This document shows positions 1-10,099 of a stretch of 48,554 bases of DNA, in pieces; position 1 is the first letter of the stretch, and the number at the start of each line of letters is the position of its first letter. A program made the translations under genes and the position numbers. The stretch is from Rhodoplanes serenus (GTDB lineage Bacteria; Pseudomonadota; Alphaproteobacteria; Rhizobiales; Xanthobacteraceae): positions 1 through 48,554 of the forward strand of contig CAMDFO010000032.1 of the NCBI GenBank assembly GCA_945897515.1, read 5' to 3'. The notes beneath the pieces were generated by a model, which saw only the letters and a program-made list of their open reading frames with translations, had not been told where the DNA came from and did no database searches.

Positions 1-74
1 CGGAAAATTCTGAAAGGGATTTCAGAAGCTTGTGAACGATGCCGACCGTGTGCGAACAGATGCGAACGGTGATG

Positions 75-149
75 TGGCTGGGGCGCCTGGATTCGAACCA
101 GGGGATGGCGGAATCAAAATCCGCTGCCTTACCACTTGGCTACGCCCCA
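75..149 (-). tRNA. tRNA-Gln (anticodon UUG), CCA encoded
   Basis: Read on the minus strand, the segment folds into a standard cloverleaf. The acceptor stem pairs TGGGGCG with CGCCCCA, the anticodon stem is GCGGA/TCCGC around the loop TTTTGAT (anticodon TTG), and the T arm contains GGTTCGAATCC. A G discriminator and an encoded CCA follow at 75-78. It decodes CAA, and CAG by wobble. No protein gene shares its transcript. A ThDP-enzyme remnant ends about 70 bp away on the same strand. Confidence 0.96.
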
Positions 150-216
150 ACTTGCGCCCGATATACCGGCGAGCCGCCGCCGGATCAACGTTTCCAGCGC
201 GAAGCCAACAGCAGCC

Positions 217-353
217 TTACATCTTGCCGTGGCCGCGGCCCATCTGACGCCGTGTGCTCGGATTGACCACCCGGTCGGAACGTTCCACAGCTCCGCCGTA
301 TCCTGCTTCTCGTAGGCATCGAACAGCGGCTTGAACTCGCTGAGGTGGGTGAC
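217..353 (-). pseudogene. Frameshifted C-terminal fragment of a ThDP-dependent enzyme
   Basis: Two minus-strand frames together resemble the C-terminus of the intact ThDP enzyme at 500-2182. One frame (282-353) reads LSEFKPLFDAYEKQDTAELWN, compared with IPKLFADFTAQGESEIWN in the intact protein. The next frame (217-279) reads SDRVVNPSTRRQMGRGHGKM then TAA, compared with SDQIVAPVMRQTVKRGHGNM then TGA. The match breaks at about 280, where the frames are joined only by a net deletion. No resemblance continues upstream of about 353, so only some 45 codons survive. I infer a decayed second gene copy, oriented opposite to the living one. The similarity was aligned by eye. Confidence 0.62.
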
Positions 354-499
354 GGCAGGGAAAAAGATGATGCCCCCTTCCGCCTGCGCGCAAGCCTGAT
401 GTACCTTCCTTGGAGCCGCCAGCGGGAAATGCCGAACCCCAATTGTTGCAACGGCGGCAAGGTGCCATCGGCGCGCCTCCAACCAAGAGTACCGCGCCC

Positions 500-2182
500 A
501 TGCCCAAACTCTACGAAGCCCTCGCAGAAGCCTTCCTTGCGGAGGGAGTCGATACGCAGTTCGTCCTGATGGGCGACGGCAACATGCACTGGTCCACTGC
601 CTTTTCCAAACTGCCGGGCGTCCATACCTGCCACGTCAGGCACGAGCACAGCACGGTCGCGGCAGCGACGGCCTACAACGTCGCCACCGACAAGGTCGCC
701 GTTGCCTCCGTCACATGCGGTCCCGGCGTGACCCAGTTGATGACGGCGCTGCCGGCAGCGGTCCGCGCCCGCCTGCCAATGGTGGTATTCGCCGGCGAGT
801 CTCCGATCAACGCCAAGTACTACAATCAGGCCATCGACCAGGCGCCGCTGGTGGCGGCCACCGGAGCGCATTACATCGCCGCGCACAGCGTGCCGCGCAT
901 GATGGACTACGTGCGCGAATCCTTCCACATCGCCAAGCAAGAGCGGCGGCCGGTGGTGCTGGGCATTCCCTACGACCTGCAGAAGGTCGAGCACATGGCC
1001 AACACGCCCTACGAGACCTCGGAGATGTATCAGCCCAAGGTCGGGCGCATGCATCCCGATCCCGAATTTGTTGCCGAGGCCGTCGAGCGGCTGGCTGCGG
1101 CGAAGCGGCCGATCATCCTCGGTGGCCGTGGTGTGCTGCGGTCCGGCGCACGGGACGCGCTGGTCAAGCTCGCCGATCGCTGCGGCGCCCTGCTTTCCAA
1201 CACGCTGCCGGCGCGCGGTCTGTTCCACGACCATCCGTTCGGGCTCGGCATCACCGGCAGCTACTTCACGGCGCTCGGCCGGGAGACCTACGAGTCCGCG
1301 GACGTCGTGCTCGCGGTCGGTACAAGCCTGTCCTACTACGTCGGCGGCGGGCACTTCTGGCCCAAGGCCTACAAGATCCAGTTGGACGATGCCCCGCGCG
1401 GCCTGCGCGATGGGATAAAGGCCGCCGACCTCTACCTCAAATCGGATGCGCTTGTCGGCGCCGAAGCAATCCTTGCCGGCCTCGACAAGAAGCTGGGCGC
1501 CGGCAAACCGACGGCGGCGGCGATCCGCACGAAGGAACTGGCGCATCGCATCGCGACCGAGCCGGCGGACTCGATGGAGTTCGATGCCGCGCCCGGGGTG
1601 CTGGATCCACGCGACGTAATCCAGGCCCTCGATCCGGTTATTCCAAAGGACTGGGACATCGTCGTCGGCGGCGGCCATCAGGCCTATTTCAACGCCCAGA
1701 TGCGAGGCAGGCCGGCAGAGCGCTACACGACCGTCCGCGAATTTGGCGCGGTCGGCAACGGCCTGTCCTATGCGCTTGGGGTTGCGGCTGCGCGCCGGCA
1801 GGGCCGCGAGGGCAAGGTCGTGCTGTTCGAGGGCGACGGCGGGCTCCTTTTCAATATTCAGGAGCTTGAGACTATCAAGCGCCAGGGTTATCGCATCCTG
1901 ATCTGCGCGATGAACGACGGCGGATACGGCTCGGAGTTTCACAAGCTGCGCGCCGACGGCCTTGACGACAGCCTGGCGCTGTTCGGCCGGCCTGCGTTCG
2001 AAAACATCGCGCGCGGTTTCGGCCTGCGTGGCCACGAGATTCGCGATGTGTCGATCATCCCGAAGCTGTTCGCCGACTTTACCGCACAGGGCGAAAGCGA
2101 AATCTGGAACATCCAAATCTCCGATCAGATCGTCGCGCCGGTGATGCGCCAGACCGTCAAGCGCGGGCACGGCAATATGTGA
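500..2182 (+). CDS. Thiamine pyrophosphate-dependent enzyme (acetolactate synthase/decarboxylase-like)
   Basis: A 560-residue protein with the three-domain layout of ThDP decarboxylases and synthases. The N-terminal Pyr domain carries the cofactor-activating glutamate in HEHS (about residue 49), followed by a central TPP_enzyme_M-like domain. The C-terminal PP domain has the Mg/ThDP motif GDGG (about 446) ending in the asparagine of MNDGG some 25 residues later. Family members perform carbon-carbon cleavage or ligation of 2-keto acids in the cytoplasm. The substrate cannot be read from sequence, and the protein is too divergent to call IlvB. The start is the ATG at 500, because upstream in-frame residues are not domain-like; a weak AAGAG precedes it. 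A solute-binding protein gene follows 114 bp downstream and may supply a carboxylate substrate. A decayed partial copy lies upstream on the other strand. Confidence 0.88.
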   Translation: MPKLYEALAEAFLAEGVDTQFVLMGDGNMHWSTAFSKLPGVHTCHVRHEHSTVAAATAYNVATDKVAVASVTCGPGVTQLMTALPAAVRARLPMVVFAGESPINAKYYNQAIDQAPLVAATGAHYIAAHSVPRMMDYVRESFHIAKQERRPVVLGIPYDLQKVEHMANTPYETSEMYQPKVGRMHPDPEFVAEAVERLAAAKRPIILGGRGVLRSGARDALVKLADRCGALLSNTLPARGLFHDHPFGLGITGSYFTALGRETYESADVVLAVGTSLSYYVGGGHFWPKAYKIQLDDAPRGLRDGIKAADLYLKSDALVGAEAILAGLDKKLGAGKPTAAAIRTKELAHRIATEPADSMEFDAAPGVLDPRDVIQALDPVIPKDWDIVVGGGHQAYFNAQMRGRPAERYTTVREFGAVGNGLSYALGVAAARRQGREGKVVLFEGDGGLLFNIQELETIKRQGYRILICAMNDGGYGSEFHKLRADGLDDSLALFGRPAFENIARGFGLRGHEIRDVSIIPKLFADFTAQGESEIWNIQISDQIVAPVMRQTVKRGHGNM

Positions 2183-2296
2183 GGATTTAGATCAGGTCTA
2201 CCTCACAACAGCAGCAACGGCAGCCCCTCGTCGGATGCCTGGATCGCGGCGGGGGTTGGGGCTACCGTATCGGCAACGATCTAAGGGGAGGTCTCC

Positions 2297-3256
2297 ATGC
2301 CGCTGCGGCGCTGCCTGCTGCTGGCGATGGCGGTGGCTCTGTCGGAGCCCGCACTCGCACAATCGCAGAAACCGATCCAGGTCATCGCACCGTTCGCGCC
2401 GGGCGGTTCGGCCGACGGCATCGCCCGGATCGTCGCCGCAGGCCTCGCCGAGCGGACCGGACGGCAGGTGATTGTCGAGAACAAGCCAGGTGCTGGCGGC
2501 GGCCTCGGCCTGCAAATTCTTGCGAAAGCGCCGCCCGACGGCGACACGCTGTCGGTCGGGGCCACAGGCGCGCTGGTGATCAATGCGAACGTGCCGGGCT
2601 CGAGCGGGTACGATCCGCTGAAGGAAATCGTCCCGGTCGCCAAGTTGATCTCCATCCCGATCGTCATGGCCACCAACGCCAAGACCGGACCCAAATCCGT
2701 GAAGGAACTGATCGAACGGTCGAAAGCGACGGCCGGAGGTTTGAGCTTCGGCACCACCGGCGCCAACTCCAGCCAGCATCTCGCGGTCGAGTTGCTCAAG
2801 ACGATGACCGGGGCCAATCTGTTTCATGTTCCCTATCGCGGCAGCACGCCGGCCGTGACCGCGGTGCTGGGCGACCAGATCCCGCTGACTTCGGTCGACC
2901 TGACCTCCGCCCACCCGCACATCAAGGCCGGCACACTCCATGCCCTCGGCGTGACCAGCACCACCCGCGCCAAGACCGCGCCGGAGATTCCGACCATCGC
3001 CGAGGGCGGCGTGCCGGGCTTTGACGGGTCGGCCGGCTTCATCGGCATTTTTGCACCGCTCGGAACGCCGGCCGCCAAAATCCGGCAGTTGTCGAGCGAT
3101 ATCGCCGCCGTCGTCGCCAGGCCCGATGTACAGGCCAAGATCCTGCTGCTGTCGGTCGAGCCGGAGTATGAGGACGAGGCCGCCTTCGGCCGCTTCCTGA
3201 CCGCGGAATCGGCCAAATGGAAGGAACTGTTCAAAACGATGCCGGCGGCGAAGTAG
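2297..3256 (+). CDS. Tripartite tricarboxylate transporter substrate-binding protein (Bug/TctC family)
   Basis: A 319-residue periplasmic binding protein. Residues 1-21 form a signal peptide (MPLRR, hydrophobic core, cleavage after ALA). The mature part opens with the Bug-family pattern IQVIAPFAPGGSADGIAR and continues with GAGGGLG and PYRGSTPAVTAVLG. A strong ribosome-binding site (AGGGGAGG) lies a few bases before the ATG. Bug proteins bind carboxylates or similar small anions for TctAB-type permeases, but no tctA or tctB is nearby, so this is one of the many orphan Bug proteins. It lies directly downstream of the ThDP enzyme on the same strand. The ligand is unknown. Confidence 0.92.
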   Translation: MPLRRCLLLAMAVALSEPALAQSQKPIQVIAPFAPGGSADGIARIVAAGLAERTGRQVIVENKPGAGGGLGLQILAKAPPDGDTLSVGATGALVINANVPGSSGYDPLKEIVPVAKLISIPIVMATNAKTGPKSVKELIERSKATAGGLSFGTTGANSSQHLAVELLKTMTGANLFHVPYRGSTPAVTAVLGDQIPLTSVDLTSAHPHIKAGTLHALGVTSTTRAKTAPEIPTIAEGGVPGFDGSAGFIGIFAPLGTPAAKIRQLSSDIAAVVARPDVQAKILLLSVEPEYEDEAAFGRFLTAESAKWKELFKTMPAAK

Positions 3257-3305
3257 CAAGCATCGCCCCGTTGGACGGGAGCCTGGCCCAGACTAGATTG
3301 GCCTC

Positions 3306-5042
3306 ATGACCTACCGCGCACCGGTCGCCGATATCGCGTTCACGCTCAAGCACGGCGCGGGCTTGAGCGCCACGCTCGCACGCGGCGGCGAACTCGGCGC
3401 CGACGACGTCGATGCCGTGCTCCAAGAGGCCGGCCGCTTTGCCACCGACATCATCGCACCGCTCAATGCGATCGGCGACCGCCACGGCACACCGTTCAAG
3501 AATGGCGAGGTGACCACACCGCCGGGCTGGAAAGAGGCCTACCGCGCCTGGTTTATGGGCGGCTGGAATGCGGTCTCGGCGCCGGTGCAATGGGGCGGAC
3601 AGGGCCTGCCGCACGCGGTCAACGCCGCCTGCATCGAGATGTGGAATTCGGCCTCGATGGCGTTCGGCATCGGACCGGTGCTGACGATGGGCGCGGTCGA
3701 GGCGCTGGCCGCCTATGGCGCCGAAGACCTCAAACGCGCCTATCTGCCCAAGCTCGCATCCGGCGAATGGATGGGCACGATGCAGCTTACCGAGCCGCAG
3801 GCCGGGTCCGACGTGGGCGCGCTGCGAACCAGGGCCGAGCGGGCCGGCGACGGCAGCTATCGCATCACCGGCCAAAAAATCTTCATCACCTACGGCGAGC
3901 ACGACCTTACCGACAATATCATCCACTTTGTGCTGGCCCGCCTGCCCGATGCGCCGCCCGGCAACAAGGGCATCTCGCTGTTCCTGGTGCCCAAGTTCTT
4001 GCTGAACGCCGATGGCTCGCTCGGCAAGCGCAACGATGCCCGCGCGCATTCCATCGAGCACAAGATGGGCATCCACGCCTCGCCGACCTGCACCATGGTC
4101 TACGGCGACCAAGGCGGCGCGATCGGTTATCTCGTCGGCGAAGAGAACCGCGGCCTCAACGTCATGTTCACGATGATGAACCTGGCGCGGCTCGCGGTCG
4201 GCCTGCAAGGCGTCGCCATCGCGGAGCGCGCGACACAGCACGCGCTCGCCTATGCGCGCGAACGCAAGCAGGGCCGCGCCGCCGGCTCCGGTGCGGTTTC
4301 GAGCGCTATCATCGAGCACCCCGACGTCAAACGCATGTTGCTGACCATGCGCGCGCTCACCCGGGCAGCCCGCACCATCTGCTATGCCACGGCCGGCGCC
4401 ATCGATTCCGGCGACAACGGGCGCGCATCGCTGCTCACGCCGGTCGCCAAGGCATTTTCCACCGACATCGGCGTCGAGGTCGCCTCGCTCGGCATCCAGG
4501 TGCACGGCGGCATGGGCTTCATCGAAGAGACCGGCGCGGCGCAGCACTACCGCGACGCCAGGATTGCCTCGATCTACGAGGGCACCAACGGCATCCAGGC
4601 GGTCGACCTGGTGATGCGCAAGCTGCCGCTGTCCGGCGGCGAGACGGTGCGTTCCTATATCGGTGAACTTCGCGGCACCGTGCAGGCGGTGCAGGCTGCC
4701 AACGATCCCGCCTTCGGCGCGACCGGCGCGCGGCTGCTCGACGCCGTCGAGTGCCTAGAGCGCGCCACTACATGGCTGCTCGGCAAGATCGAGAGTGAAC
4801 CGCAGGCGGCGCTCGCCGGCGCAACGCCCTATCTTCGCCTGTTCGGCAACGCGGCGGGCGGCTGCATGCTGGCGGACGAGGCGCTCGCCGCGCTCCGGCT
4901 TGCGGAGGGTGAGCCCGCGGCACGCATCGGCATCGCACGTTTTTTCGCGGAAAACATTGCGGCGCAGGCGTCCGGACTGGAGCGCGCCGTCACGGAAGGC
5001 GCCGATAGCGTGAACGGAGCCGACGCCGCGCTGGCGGGCTAG
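3306..5042 (+). CDS. Acyl-CoA dehydrogenase, long form with C-terminal extension
   Basis: A 578-residue flavoenzyme that would oxidise an acyl-CoA to the trans-2-enoyl-CoA and pass electrons to ETF. Visible features are an N-terminal helical domain, the FAD/substrate loop MQLTEPQAGSDVG, the KIFITYGEH strand, and the C-terminal signature YEGTNGIQ with the likely catalytic base Glu425. An extra domain of about 130 residues follows, as in the DmdC (3-methylmercaptopropionyl-CoA dehydrogenase) and AcdA-like long subfamily; ordinary short-chain enzymes are about 380 residues. Only 3 bp separate it from the downstream crotonase-fold gene, so the two are surely co-transcribed. The chain-length or thioester specificity is not deducible. 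Confidence 0.93.
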   Translation: MTYRAPVADIAFTLKHGAGLSATLARGGELGADDVDAVLQEAGRFATDIIAPLNAIGDRHGTPFKNGEVTTPPGWKEAYRAWFMGGWNAVSAPVQWGGQGLPHAVNAACIEMWNSASMAFGIGPVLTMGAVEALAAYGAEDLKRAYLPKLASGEWMGTMQLTEPQAGSDVGALRTRAERAGDGSYRITGQKIFITYGEHDLTDNIIHFVLARLPDAPPGNKGISLFLVPKFLLNADGSLGKRNDARAHSIEHKMGIHASPTCTMVYGDQGGAIGYLVGEENRGLNVMFTMMNLARLAVGLQGVAIAERATQHALAYARERKQGRAAGSGAVSSAIIEHPDVKRMLLTMRALTRAARTICYATAGAIDSGDNGRASLLTPVAKAFSTDIGVEVASLGIQVHGGMGFIEETGAAQHYRDARIASIYEGTNGIQAVDLVMRKLPLSGGETVRSYIGELRGTVQAVQAANDPAFGATGARLLDAVECLERATTWLLGKIESEPQAALAGATPYLRLFGNAAGGCMLADEALAALRLAEGEPAARIGIARFFAENIAAQASGLERAVTEGADSVNGADAALAG

Positions 5043-5045
5043 GTC

Positions 5046-5792
5046 ATGACCGATCTCGTCATCGTTCGCGACGCCGACAGCATCCGCACCGTGCGGATGA
5101 ACCGGCCGGACAAGAAGAATGCGCTGACTGCGCCGATGTACCGGGCCATGGCGCGCGCGATCGATACAGCGGCTGGTGACGGTATCCGGTGCATCGTCAT
5201 CCTTGGCGCACCCGGCGCCTTTTGCGCCGGCAACGACCTGCATGAATTCCTGGCTGCCGCAAAAGCCGGCATGCTCGACGGTGACGTGGTCACGTTCCTT
5301 CATGCACTCGCGCGCTCGCCGGTGCCGCTGGTCGCGGGCGTCCAAGGCGACGCGGTCGGCATCGGAACGACATTGCTGTTGCACTGCGACTATGTCGTCG
5401 CCGGGACCGACGCGCGCTTTTCCACGCCATTCGTCAGGCTGGGATTGGTGCCGGAAGCGGGATCGAGCCTGTTGGCGCCGCGCCTGATGGGTCACCGGCG
5501 CGCGTTCGCCGCGTTGGTCATGGGGCACGGCCTCGATACCGCCGCCGCGCTGGCCTGCGGCCTTGTCAATGTTGCGGTCGCACGGGATCAAGTGGACGCC
5601 CGCGCGATCGCGGCGGCCAACGAAATCGTCGCACTTCCGCCCGAAGCGGTCGCGGCGTCGCGTAGGCTCATGCGCGGTCCGGTCGAACACATTGTCGCTC
5701 GCATCGACGAAGAGGTGAGCCTGTTCGGTGAGCGCCTGAGGTCGGGAGAGGCGCGCGCGGCATTCGAAGCCTTTGTGAATCGCAAACGCTGA
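5046..5792 (+). CDS. Crotonase-fold protein, probably enoyl-CoA delta isomerase
   Basis: A 248-residue crotonase-superfamily protein. The oxyanion-hole elements are FCAGNDLHEF (about 59-68) and GDAVGIGTTLLLHCD (101-115). The two glutamates that make classical enoyl-CoA hydratases hydrate are not in place: the segment STPFVRLGLVPEAGSS has Phe at the first position and Ala at the second. It does have Glu137 in PEAGSS, the position used as the single base by delta3-delta2-enoyl-CoA isomerases (ECI2 type, PEGxSS). I therefore infer double-bond isomerisation of unsaturated acyl-CoAs, acting with the acyl-CoA dehydrogenase just upstream (3 bp gap). Annotation pipelines would probably call it enoyl-CoA hydratase. 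Confidence 0.85.
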   Translation: MTDLVIVRDADSIRTVRMNRPDKKNALTAPMYRAMARAIDTAAGDGIRCIVILGAPGAFCAGNDLHEFLAAAKAGMLDGDVVTFLHALARSPVPLVAGVQGDAVGIGTTLLLHCDYVVAGTDARFSTPFVRLGLVPEAGSSLLAPRLMGHRRAFAALVMGHGLDTAAALACGLVNVAVARDQVDARAIAAANEIVALPPEAVAASRRLMRGPVEHIVARIDEEVSLFGERLRSGEARAAFEAFVNRKR

Positions 5793-5827
5793 CGGTCGCT
5801 CGGATGTCGTTGCCCGCCGTGAATCGA

Positions 5828-6766
5828 TCACAGCGGCTTCAACCCAGCCTCGATCTCCTTGCGCCGCGGCTCCAGGAACGGCGGCAGCGCCAGCTTCTCG
5901 CCGAGCTTTTCCAACGGCTCGTCGGTGGCGAAGCCCGGGCCGTCGCTTGCGATCTCGAACAGGATGCCGTTCGGCTCGCGGAAATACAGGCTGCGGAAAT
6001 AATAGCGGTCGACCTTGCCGCTGTTCGGAATGCCCATCGACTTCAGCCGATCCGCCCAGGCCTCGTATTCGGCATCGGGCGTGCGGAATGCGACGTGATG
6101 CACGGCGCCCGCACCCTGCTCCGCAACCGGCAGGCCCGGCTGCACCACGACGTGCAGCTCGGAGGCTGGACCGCCCTCGCCCATCTCATAGACGTGGATC
6201 GTGTCCTGGGTCTGCGGATGGGAATAGTCGCGCACCTTGCGCATGCCCATCACGGTGGTCAGGACGACGTCGGTCGAGCGTAACTCCGGCACGCTCAGCG
6301 TAATCGGCCCGAGCCCGCGGATCTGATGTTCGGCCGGCACCGGGCTTTTGCCCCACGGCCTCGCATCGCCCAAGCCGCCGTCGTCGACCAGCGCCAGCCG
6401 CTGGCCTTCCGGGTCCTCCAATTCCAGCGTCGCGCGGCCATCCAGCGTGACGATGTCCCGGTGGCGGACGGCGGCTTGGGTCAGCCGCTCCTTCCACCAC
6501 GGCAGGCTTGCGCCGTTCACGCGCAAGGCGGTGCGAACGATGGAATGGGTTCCCCGCTTTTCGGGGCGCGCCGGCCAATCGAAGAAGGTGAGATCGGTTC
6601 CGGGCCGCGCCTCGCCGTCGGCATAAAACAGGTGGTAGGCGCTAACGTCATCCTGGTTGACGGTCTTCTTGACCAGCCGCATCCCCATCGTCTGCGTGTA
6701 AAACCGAACGTTGCCGGGCGCGTCGGCCGAAACGGCGGTAAGATGGTGGATGCCGGTCAGTTGCAT
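5828..6766 (-). CDS. VOC-family ring-cleaving dioxygenase-like protein (MhqO type)
   Basis: A 312-residue protein with two glyoxalase/vicinal-oxygen-chelate repeats. Candidate metal ligands are the histidines of GIHHLTAV near the N-terminus and of AVHHVAF at the start of the second repeat, and the glutamate of [14 protein letters not shown]. The overall pattern matches the MhqO/YkcA group, annotated as ring-cleaving dioxygenases and linked in Bacillus to hydroquinone and quinone stress. A Shine-Dalgarno sequence (GAGGTGA) precedes the ATG. It converges on the isomerase gene and is divergent from the SDR gene, whose start is 69 bp away, so the two may share a promoter region. The substrate is unproven. 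Confidence 0.86.
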   Translation of the reverse strand: MQLTGIHHLTAVSADAPGNVRFYTQTMGMRLVKKTVNQDDVSAYHLFYADGEARPGTDLTFFDWPARPEKRGTHSIVRTALRVNGASLPWWKERLTQAAVRHRDIVTLDGRATLELEDPEGQRLALVDDGGLGDARPWGKSPVPAEHQIRGLGPITLSVPELRSTDVVLTTVMGMRKVRDYSHPQTQDTIHVYEMGEGGPASELHVVVQPGLPVAEQGAGAVHHVAFRTPDAEYEAWADRLKSMGIPNSGKVDRYYFRSLYFREPNGILFEIASDGPGFATDEPLEKLGEKLALPPFLEPRRKEIEAGLKPL

Positions 6767-6835
6767 GAGTCACCTCGGCGGCGTTGATTGGCGGTCATCT
6801 AGGAATGCGCGGTTGGAATTGCGAGGGTCACGTTG

Positions 6836-7708
6836 ATGTCGCTCCAGGGCAAGACGCTGTTCATCACCGGTGCTTCGCGCGGGATCGGGCTCGCGATCGC
6901 CCTGAAGGCCGCGCGCGACGGCGCCAACATCGTCATCGCCGCCAAGACCGAGAAGCCCCATCCCAAGCTTGAAGGCACGATCTACACCGCAGCGAACGAG
7001 GTTGCGAAAGCCGGCGGCCAGGCGCTGCCGATCGTGGTCGACGTTCGCGACGAAGCCTCGGTGAAAGCCGCGATTGACAAGACCGCCACCGCGTTCGGCG
7101 GCATCGACATCGTGGTCAACAACGCCAGCGCGGTTTCGCGCACACCGGTCGCCGAGACCGACATGAAGCGCTTCGATCTCATGCACCAGATCAATGCGCG
7201 CGGCACCTTCATGGTGTGCAAGTACGCGATCCCCCATCTGGAAAAGGCGGAGAATCCGCACATCCTGATGAACTCGCCGCCGCTCGACATGCAGGAGCGC
7301 TGGTTCGCGGGATCGACCGGATATTCGATGGCCAAGTTCGGCATGAGCCTTGTGGTGCTTGGTCTCGCCGGCGAACTGCGGGACAAGGGGATCGCGGTCA
7401 ACGCACTGTGGCCGCGCACCACGATTGCAACTGCCGCGATCAAGAATCTGCTCGGCGGCGAACGCGTGATGCGCATGTCGCGCACACCCGAGATCATGGC
7501 CGACGCGGCCTACGCGGTCTTTCACAAGCCGGCGAAGACCTTTAACGGCAATTTCCTGATTGACGATTCGTTTCTGGCGGAGGAAGGCGTCACCGATTTC
7601 GAGAAGTACCGGGTGGAACCGGGGCAGCCGCTGGCCAGCACATTCTTCGTGCCGCTCGACCCGCCGCCGCCGCCCGGCGTCGCCGTGACGGGGAAAAGGT
7701 GGGGTTGA
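6836..7708 (+). CDS. Short-chain dehydrogenase/reductase, HSDL2-like
   Basis: A 290-residue Rossmann-fold SDR. The cofactor loop TGASRGIG is at residues 11-18, NNAS follows in the middle, and the catalytic pair is in YSMAK. The segment ILMNSPPL...YSMAKFGMSLVVLGLAGE is the hallmark of the hydroxysteroid dehydrogenase-like 2 group, which differs from classical SDRs in this active-site stretch. The usual C-terminal SCP2 lipid-transfer domain of eukaryotic HSDL2 is absent; the protein ends in a short Pro-rich tail. ATG 6836 is chosen over the TTG immediately before it, because GAGGG lies 8 bases upstream of the ATG. The substrate is probably a lipid or acyl-CoA derivative, by inference only. Confidence 0.9.
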   Translation: MSLQGKTLFITGASRGIGLAIALKAARDGANIVIAAKTEKPHPKLEGTIYTAANEVAKAGGQALPIVVDVRDEASVKAAIDKTATAFGGIDIVVNNASAVSRTPVAETDMKRFDLMHQINARGTFMVCKYAIPHLEKAENPHILMNSPPLDMQERWFAGSTGYSMAKFGMSLVVLGLAGELRDKGIAVNALWPRTTIATAAIKNLLGGERVMRMSRTPEIMADAAYAVFHKPAKTFNGNFLIDDSFLAEEGVTDFEKYRVEPGQPLASTFFVPLDPPPPPGVAVTGKRWG

Positions 7709-7768
7709 GCCTTTGCTTCGCCTGAATGAAGCTCTAAGTCTCGGAAGCGCACCGGCCGGATCAACCTG

Positions 7769-8698
<930 letters not shown>

Positions 8699-8779
8699 CG
8701 CCCTCGACACAGCTTCTTTTCGCCGCGTTGGCGAGGCACTCTCCCGGCATCTACAATCGGACGGCATGAGGGCACGCGC

Positions 8780-10081
8780 GTGGTCCGCCGACGTCACGTC
8801 ATCTACGTCCAGGGCTACGATCCGCGCGGTCTCGCGGAATACTACCGGATGTTCCGCGGCGAATACCGCAAGTTCCTCGCGCTGTACGGCTTCAAGGGCG
8901 ATATCGCGCGGGTGGACGGCGCGCCGGACCGCAATGCGAGCCTCTGGTCGGTCCATACGCAAGGCCGCGACTGGCAAGTCGACACGACCTATGAGTTCCT
9001 GCGCTGGGAGGACATCATTCGCCGCGACTTCGAGCGGCCGATGGGCTGGGCGATTGTCGCGGCGCTGCATGCGCTGCTCGGCGCGGTATTCCAGGGCGGA
9101 TTGTTTCGCGTGCTGCGCGCCCATTGGCGGTTCGGCCTGTTCGTCCTGTACCCGTACATGCTGCTGCTCGGCTGGTTCGTGAGCGCGGGACTGGTCGGCA
9201 CTGCGGTCGCCGCACTGGGCGCGCATTTCGGAATTCCTGCGCCGCTGCCCGCGCTGCTCGGGATCGGCACGGCCATCGCCGCCTTCCTCGCCGCGATCAG
9301 GCTCACCGAGCCCACCACCTACATGCTCTATCTGTTCCAGGACGCGGCCTCGACCGCGCAATACGCGCGCCGCGAGCGAGCGGATTGGGAGGAGCGCCTC
9401 GAAACCTTCGCCGGCTACGTGATCGAAGCGGCGCAAACCGGCGCGGCCGACGAGATCGTCGTTGTTGGCCACAGTTCGGGGTCGTTCCTCGCCGTCGACG
9501 TGCTGACGCGGGCGCTGGCCCGCGATCCCGATCTCGGCCGGCATGGGCCGCGCGTGGTGCTGCTGACGATCGGCGCCAACCTGCCGATCGTCGGCTTCCA
9601 CCGCGGCGCCCAGTGGTTCCGTGACCTGATCGCCCGGCTGGCGTTCGAGCCTTCGATCGATTGGGTCGACTACCAGTCCCGCCGCGACGTCATGAACTTC
9701 TTTCCGTTCAACCCGGTCACGGGCCATCGGATCGAAGTCGGCAACCGCCCGCTCAGCCTCAAGGTCGTGCCGGTGCAGTTTCGCGACGTCGTCAGCCCGG
9801 AGCGGTTCGCCTGGCTGCGCTGGCATTTCTTCAGCCTGCATTTCCAGTTCCTGCGGGCCAACGAGAAGCCGAACGACTACGACTACTTCATGATCGTCGC
9901 CGGCCCATTCTCGCTGCCGCAGCGCGTCGCCATGCCCCGCGCGGTGACCGACGCGGTGGCGGGCGACGAGACCGCGGCCCGCGCCGCGTGGCAGCGGATC
10001 GCCGGTCATCCACAGGCGCCCGCGGCGCTCGCACCGGCGCGGGGATGTGATACAAGCACTCCGACAGCGGGCGCCCCTTAG
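8780..10081 (+). CDS. Membrane-associated alpha/beta-hydrolase-like protein
   Basis: A 433-residue protein starting at GTG 8780; no other in-frame start is near, and an ATG at 8766 belongs to another frame. The N-terminus VIYVQGYDPRG looks like the first strand and oxyanion loop of a hydrolase. Residues about 89-112, 117-150 and 155-173 are hydrophobic and probably span the membrane two or three times. The nucleophile elbow GHSSG (Ser232) then follows. The fold thus appears to be interrupted by a membrane insert, as in several uncharacterised rhizobial proteins. A lipase or esterase role is plausible but not shown. The stop is 18 bp before xseB, suggesting co-transcription. Confidence 0.75.
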   Translation: MVRRRHVIYVQGYDPRGLAEYYRMFRGEYRKFLALYGFKGDIARVDGAPDRNASLWSVHTQGRDWQVDTTYEFLRWEDIIRRDFERPMGWAIVAALHALLGAVFQGGLFRVLRAHWRFGLFVLYPYMLLLGWFVSAGLVGTAVAALGAHFGIPAPLPALLGIGTAIAAFLAAIRLTEPTTYMLYLFQDAASTAQYARRERADWEERLETFAGYVIEAAQTGAADEIVVVGHSSGSFLAVDVLTRALARDPDLGRHGPRVVLLTIGANLPIVGFHRGAQWFRDLIARLAFEPSIDWVDYQSRRDVMNFFPFNPVTGHRIEVGNRPLSLKVVPVQFRDVVSPERFAWLRWHFFSLHFQFLRANEKPNDYDYFMIVAGPFSLPQRVAMPRAVTDAVAGDETAARAAWQRIAGHPQAPAALAPARGCDTSTPTAGAP

Positions 10082-10099
10082 CGCGGATGCGGACGGACC

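Noticed and set aside
185..2170. A 661-codon minus-strand frame
   Set aside because: It is the complement of the ThDP enzyme, with no motifs and an improbable composition. Only the small parts below 353 in the neighbouring minus frames show homology.
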